64,000 nt of DNA. Origin: Marasmius tenuissimus (Eukaryota; Basidiomycota; Agaricomycetes; Agaricales; Marasmiaceae). The translations under genes were made by a program, and so were the position numbers. The stretch is taken from NCBI GenBank assembly GCA_029532415.1, contig JAQOTA010000042.1, forward strand, positions 682,001-746,000. Reading direction: 5' to 3'. Shown here piece by piece: positions 11,870 through 23,712 of the stretch. Each line of letters starts with the position of its first letter. The first letter of the stretch is position 1. The notes below the pieces were generated by a model. That model saw nothing but the letters and a program-made list of their open reading frames with translations. It was not told where the DNA came from and ran no database searches.

Positions 11870-12085
11870 GCGACTTGTAAGGGCTCGGACCTATATGGGT
11901 CCATAGTCTGGGACGGAGTATTTATAGTCACGGGTGACGATATTCACCCTAGTCTTTCTTACCCTCGCACCATCGCCTTTGGCCTATCTGTAGCTCGTGT
12001 ACCTTCTACTACTCGTTTTCACTGCTATAGAACGGGATTATTTGGATAGGCTTGGAGGCAAATCCAACAGGTCCATGCCTTTTCT
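11870..12085. repeat. Dispersed repeat, second copy at 53160-53375
   Basis: Both copies share TATATGGGTCCATAG / TATATAGGTCCATAG, then a GGGACGG(A/G)GTATT box, CACGGGTGACGAT, and TATAGAACGGGATTA in the same order over about 200 bases. No coding potential is evident. Both copies adjoin genes for multi-pass membrane proteins, which may be coincidence. Confidence 0.6.
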
Positions 12086-12268
12086 TGTAGACTCACCCGT
12101 TAATAGGTCCAATAGGAAACTTTTGATAGTGCTTTTGTGATAAATACCATATACATCGAGACAATACTGATATTAAATATGAGGGTGTTACCAAAAACAA
12201 GGAAGATAATAGGAAATGAAGTTGAGGTAGTACATCAGATGAGGATGGTTGGAAGAAGGCACAGAAAT

Positions 12269-13733
12269 TTATGTTTTTTTCTGTGCACCCAAGCCTGATT
12301 CTATCTCTTCCTGAGATTCCAAGCTTCCTTCTGTGCTGAGCATGCCAGGTTGCTGAGTATCCAAGCCACTGAGAGAGATGTGATTTTGTGCTTGGGGGAG
12401 CTCAGCATCTCTCATGATGGTTTCCTTGAATGATTGTTCATCCTGAAAGGCAGCCCCAAGTGCTACCCGCACAATGATGAGGGTAGAGGCAATTCCCTTC
12501 AAATGATAAATACATAAGCTGCAGCAGGATATTCAAAAACTGAGGCACACACCATGATAGTCACAAATGAGCCAAAAGCAGAGTCCGCAATCAATCTCAG
12601 AGTGAACAAATTGTGAGAAGTATCAATCGCCCGCAGCACACTAACAGCATAGATAGTGATTTCAATGGGATACATCAGTCCTGATTTTAATCTATCAAAA
12701 GAGAGACCCTATGAGCAAAGTTTTATGACAGGAAGATGTTGCGTCATCCTACGTGGCTGAGATTGCAGTCCTATATGCAGTTGGCACTTTGGTGCGTACT
12801 GGGAGGTATTTCTTGACACTGTAGGCAACATAAAATATCCTCCCCGCTGTTTCTCTCAGGTGATTAATATGTAAGTCTGGGTTTTGGATGTACTTACCAA
12901 TCAACATAGTCAACAGAAGATTACTGACAAGAGCGATGAATGTGAAGATGGCTAGTCCCCAGTGGTCAATGTCAGGTGTGCCAATAGCTATTATAAAAAT
13001 GCCATAAGCTAGGGCGTAGTCAGTATGTAGCATGTTACACAGAATCTGATGTAGGGCACACCATCAGCTCCAAATGCGATAATCCCGGGATAACCATGAT
13101 CTTGATTCTTCTACGCCCCCATATGAGGTAACAACGCCAAATCTAACCAGAGGTGTGCACCGTCTGACGTGAATTTATGAGGAAATGAGCGCACCAGAAG
13201 GACATCCGTCAAGCAGCTTTAGATTGTGAATCATAAGCAGTATCAGTCAGCAAGGAGATGCAACATGCAAAGGAAACAGTCTTACTTTGCAAGGATTGTG
13301 ATAGCTATCAGGGCCTTCTTGTATGGACTATTCACGCTAACAGGAATGGATGAACAATCAAGGAAAAGTAGCCGATGATGAGTCTTACATGTCTCCTCAT
13401 GAGATATCCTCGACATATTGTATCTTTTGCTCGGGCGTCAGCTCTCCAAGTCGGTTGAAAACATCATAGGTATAGAAATTTAAATCCATCTGACTGTCCT
13501 GTGCGTAAATAACACTGTTGAGTCCAATCGCGACGGTGGCGGCAATATAGAGGATTGTGGTGAACACAAATTGTACACGCTGACCGCCTCGTTTGCGTGT
13601 ATATAGAATATGCATGCATAAGATGTAGAGCACCGTGTATGCGCCTAACAGAAGATATCAATCGTTCAACCATGACGACTCATCGTCAGATTTTCAAGAG
13701 CTTACTCACCGTACAGATATAATCCAACCTGAA
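12269..13733 (-). CDS. Seven-helix membrane protein, Agaricomycete integral-membrane family
   Basis: Several exons on the minus strand build a multi-pass membrane protein. The start is at 13733: MLVVQVGLYLYG joins across a GT..AG intron to AYTVLYILCMHILYTRKR, then the helix RVQFVFTTILYIAATVAIG. Later exons give RCYLIWGRRRIKIMVIPG, a double helix starting WGLAIFTFIALVSNLLLTM, then GRIFYVAYSVKKYL, then SGLMYPIEITIYAVSVLRAI, and finally the family signature GIASTLIIVRVALGAAF before an acidic, Gln/Ser-rich cytoplasmic tail. The function of this family is unknown to me. An in-frame TGA after YVEDIS near 13397, followed by a good splice donor, suggests at least one inactivating change or an alternative splice. 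The paralog on the plus strand at 38178-39584 is more decayed. Confidence 0.65.
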
Positions 13734-13988
13734 CAACGAGCATAATTGTAAGTGAATTTTGCACCAGGAGTTAAAATTTTGTCGACGGACACTACCCAGA
13801 ACCAGGGGCCACCGGGTTAGTTTGAGACAATCCTCGGGATCAACAGGACACTTCATCTGCACTAGTCGCCACAGCGAGGCAAAGTGGCATATACTGAGAG
13901 AAGGTGCACAGGTGATTGAATGCAAGGAATCCGGCCAGATGGGTCAGGTTGATATCAGGCTCTCAGCAGTGGGATCATTAATAGACAT

Positions 13989-15429
13989 AGACTGCTTGCG
14001 CAAAACGGCCATGGCCGAAAATGACGTTGCGCAGCACGGCCACAGCTGTGATCGGCATTGCACAGCCTCCCCACCAAGAAGCCCCACTTTGGCTGTAGAT
14101 CTTCGGCCACAGCCGAAAAACGGGGTTCTCCCGGCTTGCACTGCGGGCATTTTGATGACCAGTAGGACATGACGTGCTTGTATCCAGTAGGGCATAACAA
14201 CATCTGGTCTTGTACAAGACCAGCGTGACAGAAAACAAAGGATGAGTGGTCCATTCACTTTTAAACTACAATTCCTGGACCACTCTCCAGCAATCACTCG
14301 GACGCGCCGTCACTTCCCACACCTGGCACGGGCCGTAAGAAATACCTAAATGCCGGAAATCTTTGAAATGAATCTCGAAATCAATGTGAGAGGCTGGCGG
14401 GGGGACGACAGCTTCGAGTGTTCTCAGACATAACCATTGGATTGAACGCGCAAAATATGTGAAATATGTTACATAAGTAGGATTCTTTCTACTCTACAGC
14501 CAGCTCAAATAGATTGATTCCTCTGTGTTCACCAATCAAGACAGGGACTCGAGGGACCAGCGAGGGTCTGTCCCTTGGAAATCATCTTGCTACTACAGCC
14601 AGTTATTCATGTCCAAATGAGTAGGTTGATTTGCCGTGAATTCAAGAATCAATCCCAACAATACTTGAAGCTTGAAGCGGGAGAGAGCCACAGTGATCAA
14701 TCTTAATATTGTTGGATACGTCGCGTGTCAAGATACATTATACAATAGTCGGCGGGGTGCTTTCAGCAAGCCATCTTCAAGATAACCCGTTACCCACGTG
14801 AGTCTACCACACACACTTATATCAGGTCTCCATGTCGCTGACGGCCTGTTTTGTTGTTATTGTCCAGCGCTGACACTGGTACCAAAAAGTCCCCCCTATC
14901 CCCAAAGCAATCTCGATTCTCCAATGAAAAGTATCCTTCGGGGACCCTTCAAGTCAAGGTAGAGATATTCTATTGGGCTCGGGGCAAGTGCAGTCAGCAT
15001 CATTGAGATGTGGAGAGAAAGTGTCATCACTTGAGCATGGTGTATGCTCGGCGCCTGCGGAGCCGGACCGGGCCATTTGTTTGGATGACTTACGCCGTCC
15101 AAATTTGGACCCGCAACGGACATGAGCCACGCTCCCGGGCCCTTTGCTACTCTTCGGATGTGCCTCAAGTTTCGTGATGATATAGTTTTCGGGGCGGAAA
15201 TTTTCTTGACCCCGGATGAAAAACATAACATGTATTCATTGTTTTTGGTCACAGTGGCCCCGTACAAGGCCAGATGCTGTCATGCCCTACTGGACACAAG
15301 CACGTCATGTCCTACTGGTCATTAAAATGCCCGCAGTGTTGTGGGGCTGGTGGAGCGCAACAACAATGACAGCCATGGCCGTTCTGCGCAATGCCATTTT
15401 CGGCCACGGCCGTTTTGCGCAAGCAGTCT
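13989..15429. mobile_element. Palindromic (outer) element interrupted by a second element
   Basis: The left arm begins AGACTGCTTGCGCAAAACGG and the right arm ends with its reverse complement. The match continues inwards for over 50 bases through CGTGGCCGAAAATG-like sequence. Removing the inner element at 14139-15338 leaves about 240 bases, the size of a MITE with long inverted repeats. I could not fix the target duplication: the flanks GACAT and GATTA do not match. Confidence 0.7.
14139..15338. mobile_element. 1200-bp CACTG-ended element, TTG target duplication
   Basis: The ends are CACTGCGGGCATTTTGATGA and its near-perfect inverse, with terminal inverted repeats of about 100 bases (14139-14238 and 15236-15338). 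TTG is on each side (14136-14138 and 15339-15341). The first 35 bases resemble the MITE at 47628 (shared GGGCATTTT, CAAGTAGG/CCAGTAGG and ACATGA), so the two form a family. The 1-kb interior has only short open frames, with no transposase. CACTG ends plus a 3-bp duplication point to a CACTA-like group. Confidence 0.8.
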
Positions 15430-15439
15430 GATTATCGGA

Positions 15440-16690
15440 GTTCCGACATATTATTATGTGTGGTGTTGGAGCCCGCTTCCGCCAGTGTTCATCACAAAGA
15501 TTGGATCATGGTTCAGAGATTTTGGTGATAATGAAGGACAAACACACAGCTTGATGCTCGTTTTAGCCGGTAAAATCTGAGCTTTGGCCATTAATACAAT
15601 CGAGTATCCCTTTCCTCAAAACGAGTTTATTTGTTCTCATGAAACAAAGAACAAAGGCCAAGTCAGTCGTACTGCTGCCGATCAGAGTGGACATTACTCA
15701 GACTCCAACTTCCCTACTATCCGTGGTCAACATGTGAGTTCCTTCCGTCGGGAGTTCTTGGAACTGTCACAGCTTAGAGACTGGCTAGTGTTTGCTGCCA
15801 TGTAAACTCCACTTTCAGCGAGGGCAGTAAGGTGACTTCGATTTGCTGGGACTGCAAAGGTAGCAATGGCTCTCCACAAGGTATGGCATAGTCACAGCCA
15901 CTGATAATATCTTAGTGGATGCAAGGGTAGGAATGAATGAACGGTGAAAGGAACGAAAGGGAACATTACAATATGCTCTCTTGTTAGAAAGTGTGAGGTA
16001 ATCCTGACACTTCTGACCAACGGATCCAGATAAATACCGAGTTGACGAGGAATGTTGCTACTTCACCAGACAGATAGGGTTAGTGTCTCTGCAAAGTGGC
16101 ATCTAAGTTCTGATGAACAATACTGTGCCGCCGACGAATTTGGGGATCTAATGCTCTACTCGCTATTGGGTTAAATATCCTTTCCACCACTCGAGGCGAT
16201 GGATGTTTGAATGGAACACCTGATCTAACGTTAGAACTTGGAGCACAACATCAAAGAAGCCTTGAAGGAAACAAGAAGCTGGCATGTGGAGTTGCCGTTT
16301 TACGGCCACTAGGCAATGGATCGAAGGACATTCCAAGAACGGCAGAGACTACTTCTACATACAGAAGGTACAGGGTAAATCTCTCCTGAAGTCTTCCCCA
16401 TTCCCAACTTAGGAAGTGTCATTGGGACGAACAACTTACAAGGCAAACAGCAAAGGAAAACTCCATATACCAGAGGAGTTCAAATTCAAGGCTTCCTCTC
16501 TTACTCCAACACACTTCTCCCGTTGACCAGTAACCCCTGGGTTTCACAACGCGACTGAGACCTGCACTCACACCCTTCATCAGCACCTCCCCGCTAGTAC
16601 TGAGACTGCCGAAACAATAAGCTGAATAGTCTCCGTAAGACAGCTAGGCGGTATCCAAACGGCACGTATCACGTTCGGGAATTCCAAGAT
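15440..16690. other. Gene-poor spacer
   Basis: No conserved exon, repeat or RNA gene is recognised. Short open frames (for example 15584-15805) have no recognisable motifs. Confidence 0.4.
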
Positions 16691-16695
16691 TCATG

Positions 16696-18687
16696 TTTGA
16701 CCATCAATATGCTCAATGCAGAGCGGTGGAACAAAGAGGTAGGCAGGGAGAGATAATGTGTGGTTATGGGGAGATTTGCCGGTGAGGGAGAATCCTACTT
16801 CATCAATGAGATCTGGATGTAGATATTAGATGGAGGTGAATATGCAAAAGTTGACCAGTGAGAAACTCACAGACATTGTGATCAGCGATTGAGGAATCAT
16901 GCTGACTGAGATAGGCTCCGCGGAGTCGATCTCGGTCCTTTGACAGAAGGCACAATGAGAAGCGTAGATTGACTTGAGCCTCGTAGATGTTGGAGGATTG
17001 AAAGTTCACCCGTGAACATACTACATTGCTCAGCAAAGTATCAGATAAGTAGATGGATTCAGGCACACCTTTCCCAGAGTAACTTGCCTTGATGTTGCAG
17101 CTGCGTGACTCAAATTGCCACTCAGGAAGCGGGGCGGAAGGGAAGTGAGCAAGAACATCACTTCCCCAGGATCTTGCAATGGTGCCAAATGTCAGGAGGC
17201 CGTGTGGTGCAAAGCTTGACAAGTGTTCCCTCCACGTGCTCCCAAAAGACGCAATCAGGTACAACAGGCTACCAAAAGTGCGCTCGAAATAGGCGGTGAT
17301 GTCATCAACATCGAGTCGGGGACGAGTTTCTTGGGGAAGTGGCACTGGGCGCAGGATTGCGTAACTTTCGACGGATATTCGAGATTGATGCTAAACTTTA
17401 TTCAGGGAGATCTTAGCATAAGTCGTGGAACAAAGGAAAGAGATACCTAGTACCGGAGATGGGTGGAAATGCGAAAAAGACGCTAGAATTGGAGTTTCTA
17501 TCGCATTTCTCTCCCATATTGGTTCAGTTTGGGTCAAATATCTCTCGCATTGGCCACGGAAATTATGATAATTTCTCCCCAAATAAGCTTTCACATCAAT
17601 CCTCCGTTTCTCATCGAAACTTACGGGTTCTTGCACCCAGTGTGGGGTTGGGAAGGAGTCGAAATCGCCAGCCTCCTATTCTTTGACGGAGGTGGAAGCC
17701 GGGTCGTAGAACCAAGATCCGGCGCTGAGATCGAATGTCCAGTCGGACTCGCTGTCCGAAAACTGGTGTGCTATATTTAGCCAGGCACCACTAAACACAG
17801 CCAACTCACCGGAACTGCCACAGAGCCATCGGCACGGAGAGCTTGGATTGCGAGGTTCTGAAGACACTGTCAGCACGGGATGGATGGAAGAGTAATGGAC
17901 ATACACGTGTATAATTCAGGTAGAAAAAAATCAGTCCACGTTCAGGATATCGACCAAAAAGCTCCGATCCATTGGCCAGCTCTGGATTCCAAACCCAGTC
18001 AACCAATTTTGATAATTTGTCTAGCAGAAACCATCGTACTTGCGTGCATAATAAAAGCTGGCATCTCTGACAACACCAGTCCCAACATCTGAGTCAAATG
18101 CCGTGGTCTAGACGTCATTGTCGAGATGAGGGCCAAACAATCGTGCCAAATTGAGTACTACCTGTTAGTCGTGTATGTCTCATAGAGCTTTTTCCACAAC
18201 TATATCACATTGTCACTCCATGTAGTTATTGCAGAGCTCAACGTGTACTCACCTCGCACAAAGTGGCCTTGTCTTTCTTCCCGACTGGCTCAAACTTGAC
18301 AACGGTGACCATGCAATTGTAGTTTGGATAGATAGCGGCGGTATGAAAACTTTGTATGACCTCCACACGTGTTTGTTTAGGGCTTCAAAAAGGATTTGTG
18401 GGCCTCGCGATGCAAATATTCATCTGTATCGACCACACGGGGCCCTTCGATAACAGATCACCCTCATAGACTTCACGGTATCGAGTCTGCCTTGGCTGAA
18501 GTAGATACAGATTCAGCAACATATCCACCAACCATCTATATCATTGACGCACTATGAGCCTGTTTTCATTCTCTTCGCATCTGCCAGTACGACATCGGTT
18601 TATTGTTGTGACGTTCCCGCCGATATGTTGAAACTGTGGATTTCCGTTGAAGACAAGGCCTCGGGCATTGGGGAAGATATTCGACAT
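16696..18687 (-). pseudogene. Copy C of the repeated gene family, C-terminally truncated and MITE-disrupted
   Basis: The start exon MSNIFPNARGLVFNGNPQFQ begins at 18687, and the following exons include ..WKKLYETYTTN (about 18185-18225), LTQMLGLVLSEMPAFIMHA (about 18100) and FGRYPERGLIFFYLNYT (about 17920). Similarity stops at about 16696 within the penultimate exon, so the last family exon is absent. A 300-bp MITE interrupts the large middle exon at 17343-17642. The paralogous exon reads straight through this point, so the copy is inactive. Confidence 0.72.
17343..17642. mobile_element. 300-bp MITE with CACTG termini inside copy C
   Basis: It begins CACTGGGCGCAGGATTGC and ends TTCTTGCACCCAGTG, flanked by TGG at 17340-17342 and 17643-17645. 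Paralogous copies read GAAGTGGGGTTGG across the site. Removing the element plus one TGG restores that string exactly, which proves insertion with a 3-bp target duplication. It is a full-length relative of 4610-4908. Confidence 0.93.
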
Positions 18688-18934
18688 GGTGGTCAAGTTG
18701 AGGGGAACCGGGACATCATCTGTATATGTGAAGCCTCCGGCTGACGTTCCTCCAGCCTCGTGGTATACACAATCTGGTGTTGCACATGAACCCGCCAGTC
18801 GGCAGCCTCGAGCGACACTTTTAATTCCGATCGCCTCCACCTCCGTTCAGAATGTAGCGAGTTCATCAGAAGGCTGCGGCACTCCGGGCAGGATCGTTAA
18901 GATTGGGGCTCACCGCAAGCAGCGTCCCAACATA

Positions 18935-19510
18935 TTGGACATCTAAGAATGAATGTCAAGTGTGCTTTGGCTCACTCAAACCACACACAAAGACGAAGGT
19001 ACACCGTAGACTACTACGTGCAGATTCAGGCTTGAGCTTTGACAGATGACAGAGACACCAGATTATGAACCCTCTATTGCCCTGACGGAAAGTAAACACG
19101 TTTCAATCATTCAATATATCAATTATTTGAACTGCCTTGGACACCAGCTGTGGAAGGCACGCTGAGGACCTTCATATCCAGTGCACTAATCCACTGCTTC
19201 TTCATGAGATTGCTGTGAAGAAGTACTATATTCCACCTCTCCTTGAACTTGCTCCCCAGGTGCTTTCTTTCGGAGAACCTGACCCTGTGTTGAACATTTA
19301 ACTTGCGCCCAGGGCAATGGGTACGCTCCGCGATGTATGGGTGGGATCCGAGGGATCATTCATCGTGCTTGAATTAAGTCAAACGTAAGTTTTTCTCCAA
19401 CTACTCCCATGATAGTGGGTTTCATGAATCCTATTCACCACTCTGTTTCTCGTATCATACTTTTCACTTTTGAAAAACCTCCCGGTGCTTCTCTGAAATA
19501 CTTACGACCC
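18935..19510. repeat. Duplicated flank of copy C
   Basis: This is the third copy of the flank also at 1430-2060 and 11150-11500, starting with AGAATGAATGTCAAGTGTGC. No coding sequence is recognised. Confidence 0.6.
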
Positions 19511-19777
19511 TCCTGGTCGCTCTGTGGATCACAATTCGCCTTGATCTAGACAGAGGCAGATCACAACAATCAAGCGGAAGAATAGGCCAATTGAACACGG
19601 TGTAGTACGTGGATGTTTCACTTGTCTATTTCGCTTACCTTCGAGTCATCTCAGTCGTGATTCTCCTTTCAGCTGGTGTTAATTGTTTATTCGATATCGC
19701 ATATCTAAGGACGTCTGCAAAGGTCTGCCACCGGCGTATCTGTGTGTTTTTCTCTACGCTACGAAATAATTGTGTCG

Positions 19778-20579
19778 AAACATCATCTATTTTCGATTCC
19801 TGGACGCGGCTAAGTTCCCAACCTAAGCGGATCAATCTTGATCGTGTCAGCATTGGGTGAGTTCTGGTTAGCAACAAAGTGTTTGGAGCTCGGCAGAGGT
19901 CTAGGCCTGTTCGTGTCGCAGGCGTCGCTTAAGTGAGGTATCATGCGTTCATTGAAGGGTATCTCAAAGTCACAACCCCGTTTATTGCATCTCCATGAGA
20001 CTTGTACACCTAATCGGCGAATACGCCCAACGCTGTGGAGCTCTGAAGTCTGGTGGTTCGTGTATGGTTACTATTTTCTTCACTGATGGATTGGTTAAAC
20101 CGCAGTGCCACCGAGAAGGCCTTACAATAGCGAAGGAAGGTACTTCGGTCGGAAATTTGACAAACAAAGCCCGAGTGAACTTGATACTTAATGTAGCTGT
20201 CGATCTCGGCGCCCGGCGACTTGAGTCACTATTTTTCCTTCGATAGCACGCTGCGATTTGGGAATTACCTCCAGAAATAGCTCTCGAAGATGTCGACCAG
20301 GATGGAGGCGGCGTGTATACTTATTCATGTTGAAACATGGTGAACCGACTCGCACTGTGTGAGTAGTCCTGAATGGTCTGTGGACGCGTTTAACAGAGCA
20401 AGTGAACAGGGGTCAAATGACGAGACTATCTTGAAAAGATAATTTGTAAATTCGGAGTATTGATAAACTCCATGAAACATCCTATACGTATGTATAATGG
20501 TAAAGACCGATACGATTGATAAAAAAAAACCTGGGACGTCCATTCGAATTCTTTCAATAAGGTACAACTTAGGTGATAC
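19778..20579. mobile_element. About 800-bp insertion relative to the 2.3-kb paralog
   Basis: The paralog reads GATAATGGTGTCGTTGTCGG at 2313-2332. Here the sequence is broken after AATTGTGTCG and resumes at TTGTCGGCGGTTGTGG. The intervening 800 bases have no paralog in the window. No clear inverted termini or target duplication were found, so it is either an unclassified insertion or a matching deletion in the other copy. Confidence 0.45.
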
Positions 20580-22444
20580 TTGTCGGCGGTTGTGGTCGTA
20601 GATAATCCAAATATCCAGCGATGCCAAAGGCTCAATTTCGTCAGGTAAATTAGTAGCGGCGGAGCTCACAATCTCCCATACTTAGATCTGGCCATTCTCA
20701 TGATCCTCAGCGTCATAGCTTGTGACTGGGTGATATAGAGCATGGTTGGGTTAGAGTTTGAGCTGCAGGCGCTAATTAGTGGATACAGTAGGAGATCTGA
20801 ACGCTTCTGGATCTGGTAGCGTAAGGGACAGTGCGTTCAGACATATTCATTGTAGTGCCAACACTGTTTCATCTAGCTGAGGAATGCACGAAGATAAGGT
20901 AGCGTCTATTCAATCTACATAACTGGGTTATCAGAAACGCAGATTGTACGAGCACATTCATCAACATGATGGTGATGTATGTACTAGTACTCGTGTCCAC
21001 ATGTACGGGAGGTTTACGTGCTAAACAACGGTTGAAAGTAGAAGGGATCCAAAACGACAAGATTGGGTGTGTGTACCCGGTAGAAAAGTTCTGTATAGTG
21101 AGTTTCACTAAGCAACAGGAGCTTATGGTACTGGCAATGGCGAACACAAATTGTATGCGGTGAGAGGTAGGTCTGCCCGAGATCACAATTACGGTCGGCT
21201 CGCTTTGCTAGTATGGGGATCTCGGCGATGACAAGGATCCCGATGGAAAAGTGGGATTGGGTGTACGAAGGTGCACGGTCCAGAGCGAGGGTGCTAAGAG
21301 TAGGTAGATAAAGCTGCCTGATACTCGCGTAAAGGTGAGTCAGAGAAAGGTCAAGAGCCGGTAGCAAAACATACCTGGAAAAACTTCCACCGTCCGAGCC
21401 CAAATCCCTTAAGTTCGTCACCTCCCAGCCAAATGTTGCCCACTAATCGCAAACCCAGCCTATCCTTTGTGCCCCCTCAACCTAACCAGATGACCCACCG
21501 AGACGGGCTCTGATACCCGATAACGACGGATTGATTAGACAAGACATGGCTTGTCCACGACGACAAGGGAATGACAGTCTCCAAACGAGGTGTCTCCAAC
21601 CATGACCACTCGTCATCGCCATTTCAATACAGCAACAACGTCTGCCCTCCTGAGCTCTCGCTCAAGCCATGGCGGATATAACCCAGATAGGTTGGTGTAG
21701 TTCAACCAGGCTAAGCGCTGCGTAGAGGTATCCTTTCAGCGGCTCGGAGATGTAACTAGACAGAAAGTATTAGCTTGATCTTGGACGTCACGGACGGAAC
21801 ATACCCAATGTTGTCTTTCAACCTGCACACGGTATATGCATGACATCAAGAGGCTCAGAATGAGGGCTATATGTGCAATTCTCATAACCCAGGAATAGCA
21901 AGCTCGGAACGGGGTATGAAGATCCATAGATCCATGAGACGGATCTGAGAACCGAAGAGGTGGGTAATGAGAACTGACCCGACCACAGAAGCTTCAATAA
22001 ACCATTCGTAAGGCGAGAAAGACGAAGCTCGGCCAAGTGGAGGTATAGCTCGGCAATCTAATCCAGAGCGGATGATAGGCCGACCAAGCCCATCCATGCA
22101 CCTCATCAACGAAGGGATGAGAGTTTGCCAATGAAGGAGCTAGTCTCTAGCGAGAGGTATGTGACGAAGAGGTAATGGCAACAGTGTAGCAGGGGAGTTG
22201 AGAGGGGGTGCACATCAAGGCTATAATTGTCCGAAGGAAAAAAGCAATGGGATCGGGGATGGCGGTCTGCGAACGAGGGGTGGGTGGAATAGATTCTGAT
22301 GGGGGTACTGAAAGAAGGGAAGCGATGGGAGGATACCGAACAGAGGTGACGAGGGGTTGTCTGAAGTCCAAGAGAATCGGTCCATGGCAGCGAGAATACG
22401 GGTGAGCTGGGTGTAAGTATAGATACAGAGGACAACAAGGGGGG

Positions 22445-22940
22445 GGGGCGGGCCGTGGATCCCGGACACCCGGGTGGGTAGTTAGTCCCCCCTCGGGGGT
22501 CCTTAAAAAAATTTTTAGGCCAATTTTTTTTCGACGTATGAGGCTGTTTGAAGGCATTGGAAGGAGCTAGAACAGACTGTGTCCTTGAAAATCGCTTGTT
22601 CTCGCTGAAAATCAACCTAAATCTTACCTTTTGGCACCATCTTCACCACCTGTAGCCCTTGTAGTGGTGCTTAAGTGGGTATGGGGCATACCCCAGTTGA
22701 GGTCAGGCTCAGGTGGAGCTCCACAGGATGATAAGCACCCTCTAAACTCATGGCCGCCACTTCCAGAGATGCCAGCGTAGGCTGGTCAGTGAAAAACCTC
22801 GGAGATTGCCGGACGGGCAGTCAAAAAAGGTAAGTCTTACCATATATGGAAATTACGTAGCTAGTTAGTCCCCCCTCGACCTGCCTTAAAAAAAAATTCG
22901 AGTGTGGGTCATAAATTTTATTTTCCCCCCCCCCTTGGAG
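22445..22940. repeat. Pair of TTAGTCCCCCCTCG direct repeats with G and A homopolymers
   Basis: TAGTTAGTCCCCCCTCG followed by CCTTAAAAAAA occurs at about 22481-22512 and again at about 22863-22895, in the same orientation 380 bases apart. A run of ten Gs lies at 22440-22449 and long C and A runs at 22888-22935. The arrangement suggests the ends of a small unclassified element or a tandemly duplicated terminus. Confidence 0.5.
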
Positions 22941-23650
22941 GACAACGTACCTTCGAAATGTCAACGGTGCTCCACATATGTATCTCGGATCCCCTTTCGT
23001 GTTGTGCAGCATTCTTTGAGACCTGATGACCGCCTGAGCGTCGGCGGCAATCTAGAGAAGAGGACAATAATGATGTGAGTTCTTGACGTAAGGGAGGTGT
23101 GAGAGACGAGGATGAAAGAAAATAATGGAAGGGAGAGTGAAAATTGAGCCAGGATGCTACCCACCTGATGATTTCCACGTGCTTCACGCCAACACTCCGC
23201 TTTCAGCGTCCAGCCTGATGGCGCAGAATCCAGTCCAACTACTCTACTCGCGTATCGACCTGTCATGTATTTCCCTTACTCTGGGTCGGCTCGCAAGCCT
23301 TTCCGACTTGAAATTGGAAAACGCGGTCCCATGGGTTCATGTCTCCCTATCGCAAAGCATCTGGAAATATTTCAGCTCGACCTCGACTTTTGGCCACTGT
23401 CTTGTCAGAGAACGACGCCGTGTGTCTTCAGTAATGTCTCGCGATTAAACAATTTGATTAAATCTACCATAGCGGCGTCCCGCTACAGTATGTTCATTGA
23501 ATTTAGTAGACCTATTAGATACACGCTCCTGGTTTTCGTTGAGCTGTACCGGTGCCAATCTAGAGCGACGGATCACAGTGAACGTAAGAGGGACCTGTTG
23601 CCCAGAGAGCACTATCTACAAATCATGGGTTCACTGTAGTCTCGCCTAGC

Positions 23651-23712
23651 CAGACCACACTACCACGAACTCTTTTGTTGAATTTGAGTGTCGTTGTGGT
23701 ATGTGGTCTGGT
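23651..23712. other. Strong imperfect hairpin upstream of the helicase gene
   Basis: CCAGACCACACTACCACGAA and GTTGTGGTATGTGGTCTGG are near-perfect inverted arms, about 20 bases each with a loop of about 20. It lies 130 bases before the helicase start and just inside the presumed left border of the helicase/DUF6589/Ulp1 cassette. It could be an element end, a replication or recombination structure, or a fragment of a MITE. Confidence 0.6.

Larger units (their letters stand above)
19552..23200 (-). pseudogene. Second copy of the decayed duplicated block
   Basis: Bases 19552-19777 match 2095-2320 (shared GGCAGATCAC, CCTTTCAGCTGGTGTTA and TCTCTACGCTACGA). After an insertion, 20580-20720 matches 2323-2480. 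Minus-strand protein fragments such as LPDEIEPLASLD and QSAFLITQLCRLNRR are shared. Near 23040-23180 the segment with GATTTCCACGTGCTTC matches 4400-4425 and 59500. The frame is broken throughout, so this is gene debris from segmental duplication. Confidence 0.45.

Noticed and set aside
13978..14254. Cysteine-rich open frames in the 14.0 kb region
   Set aside because: They span the termini of two nested transposable elements and differ between the two arms, so they are not genes.
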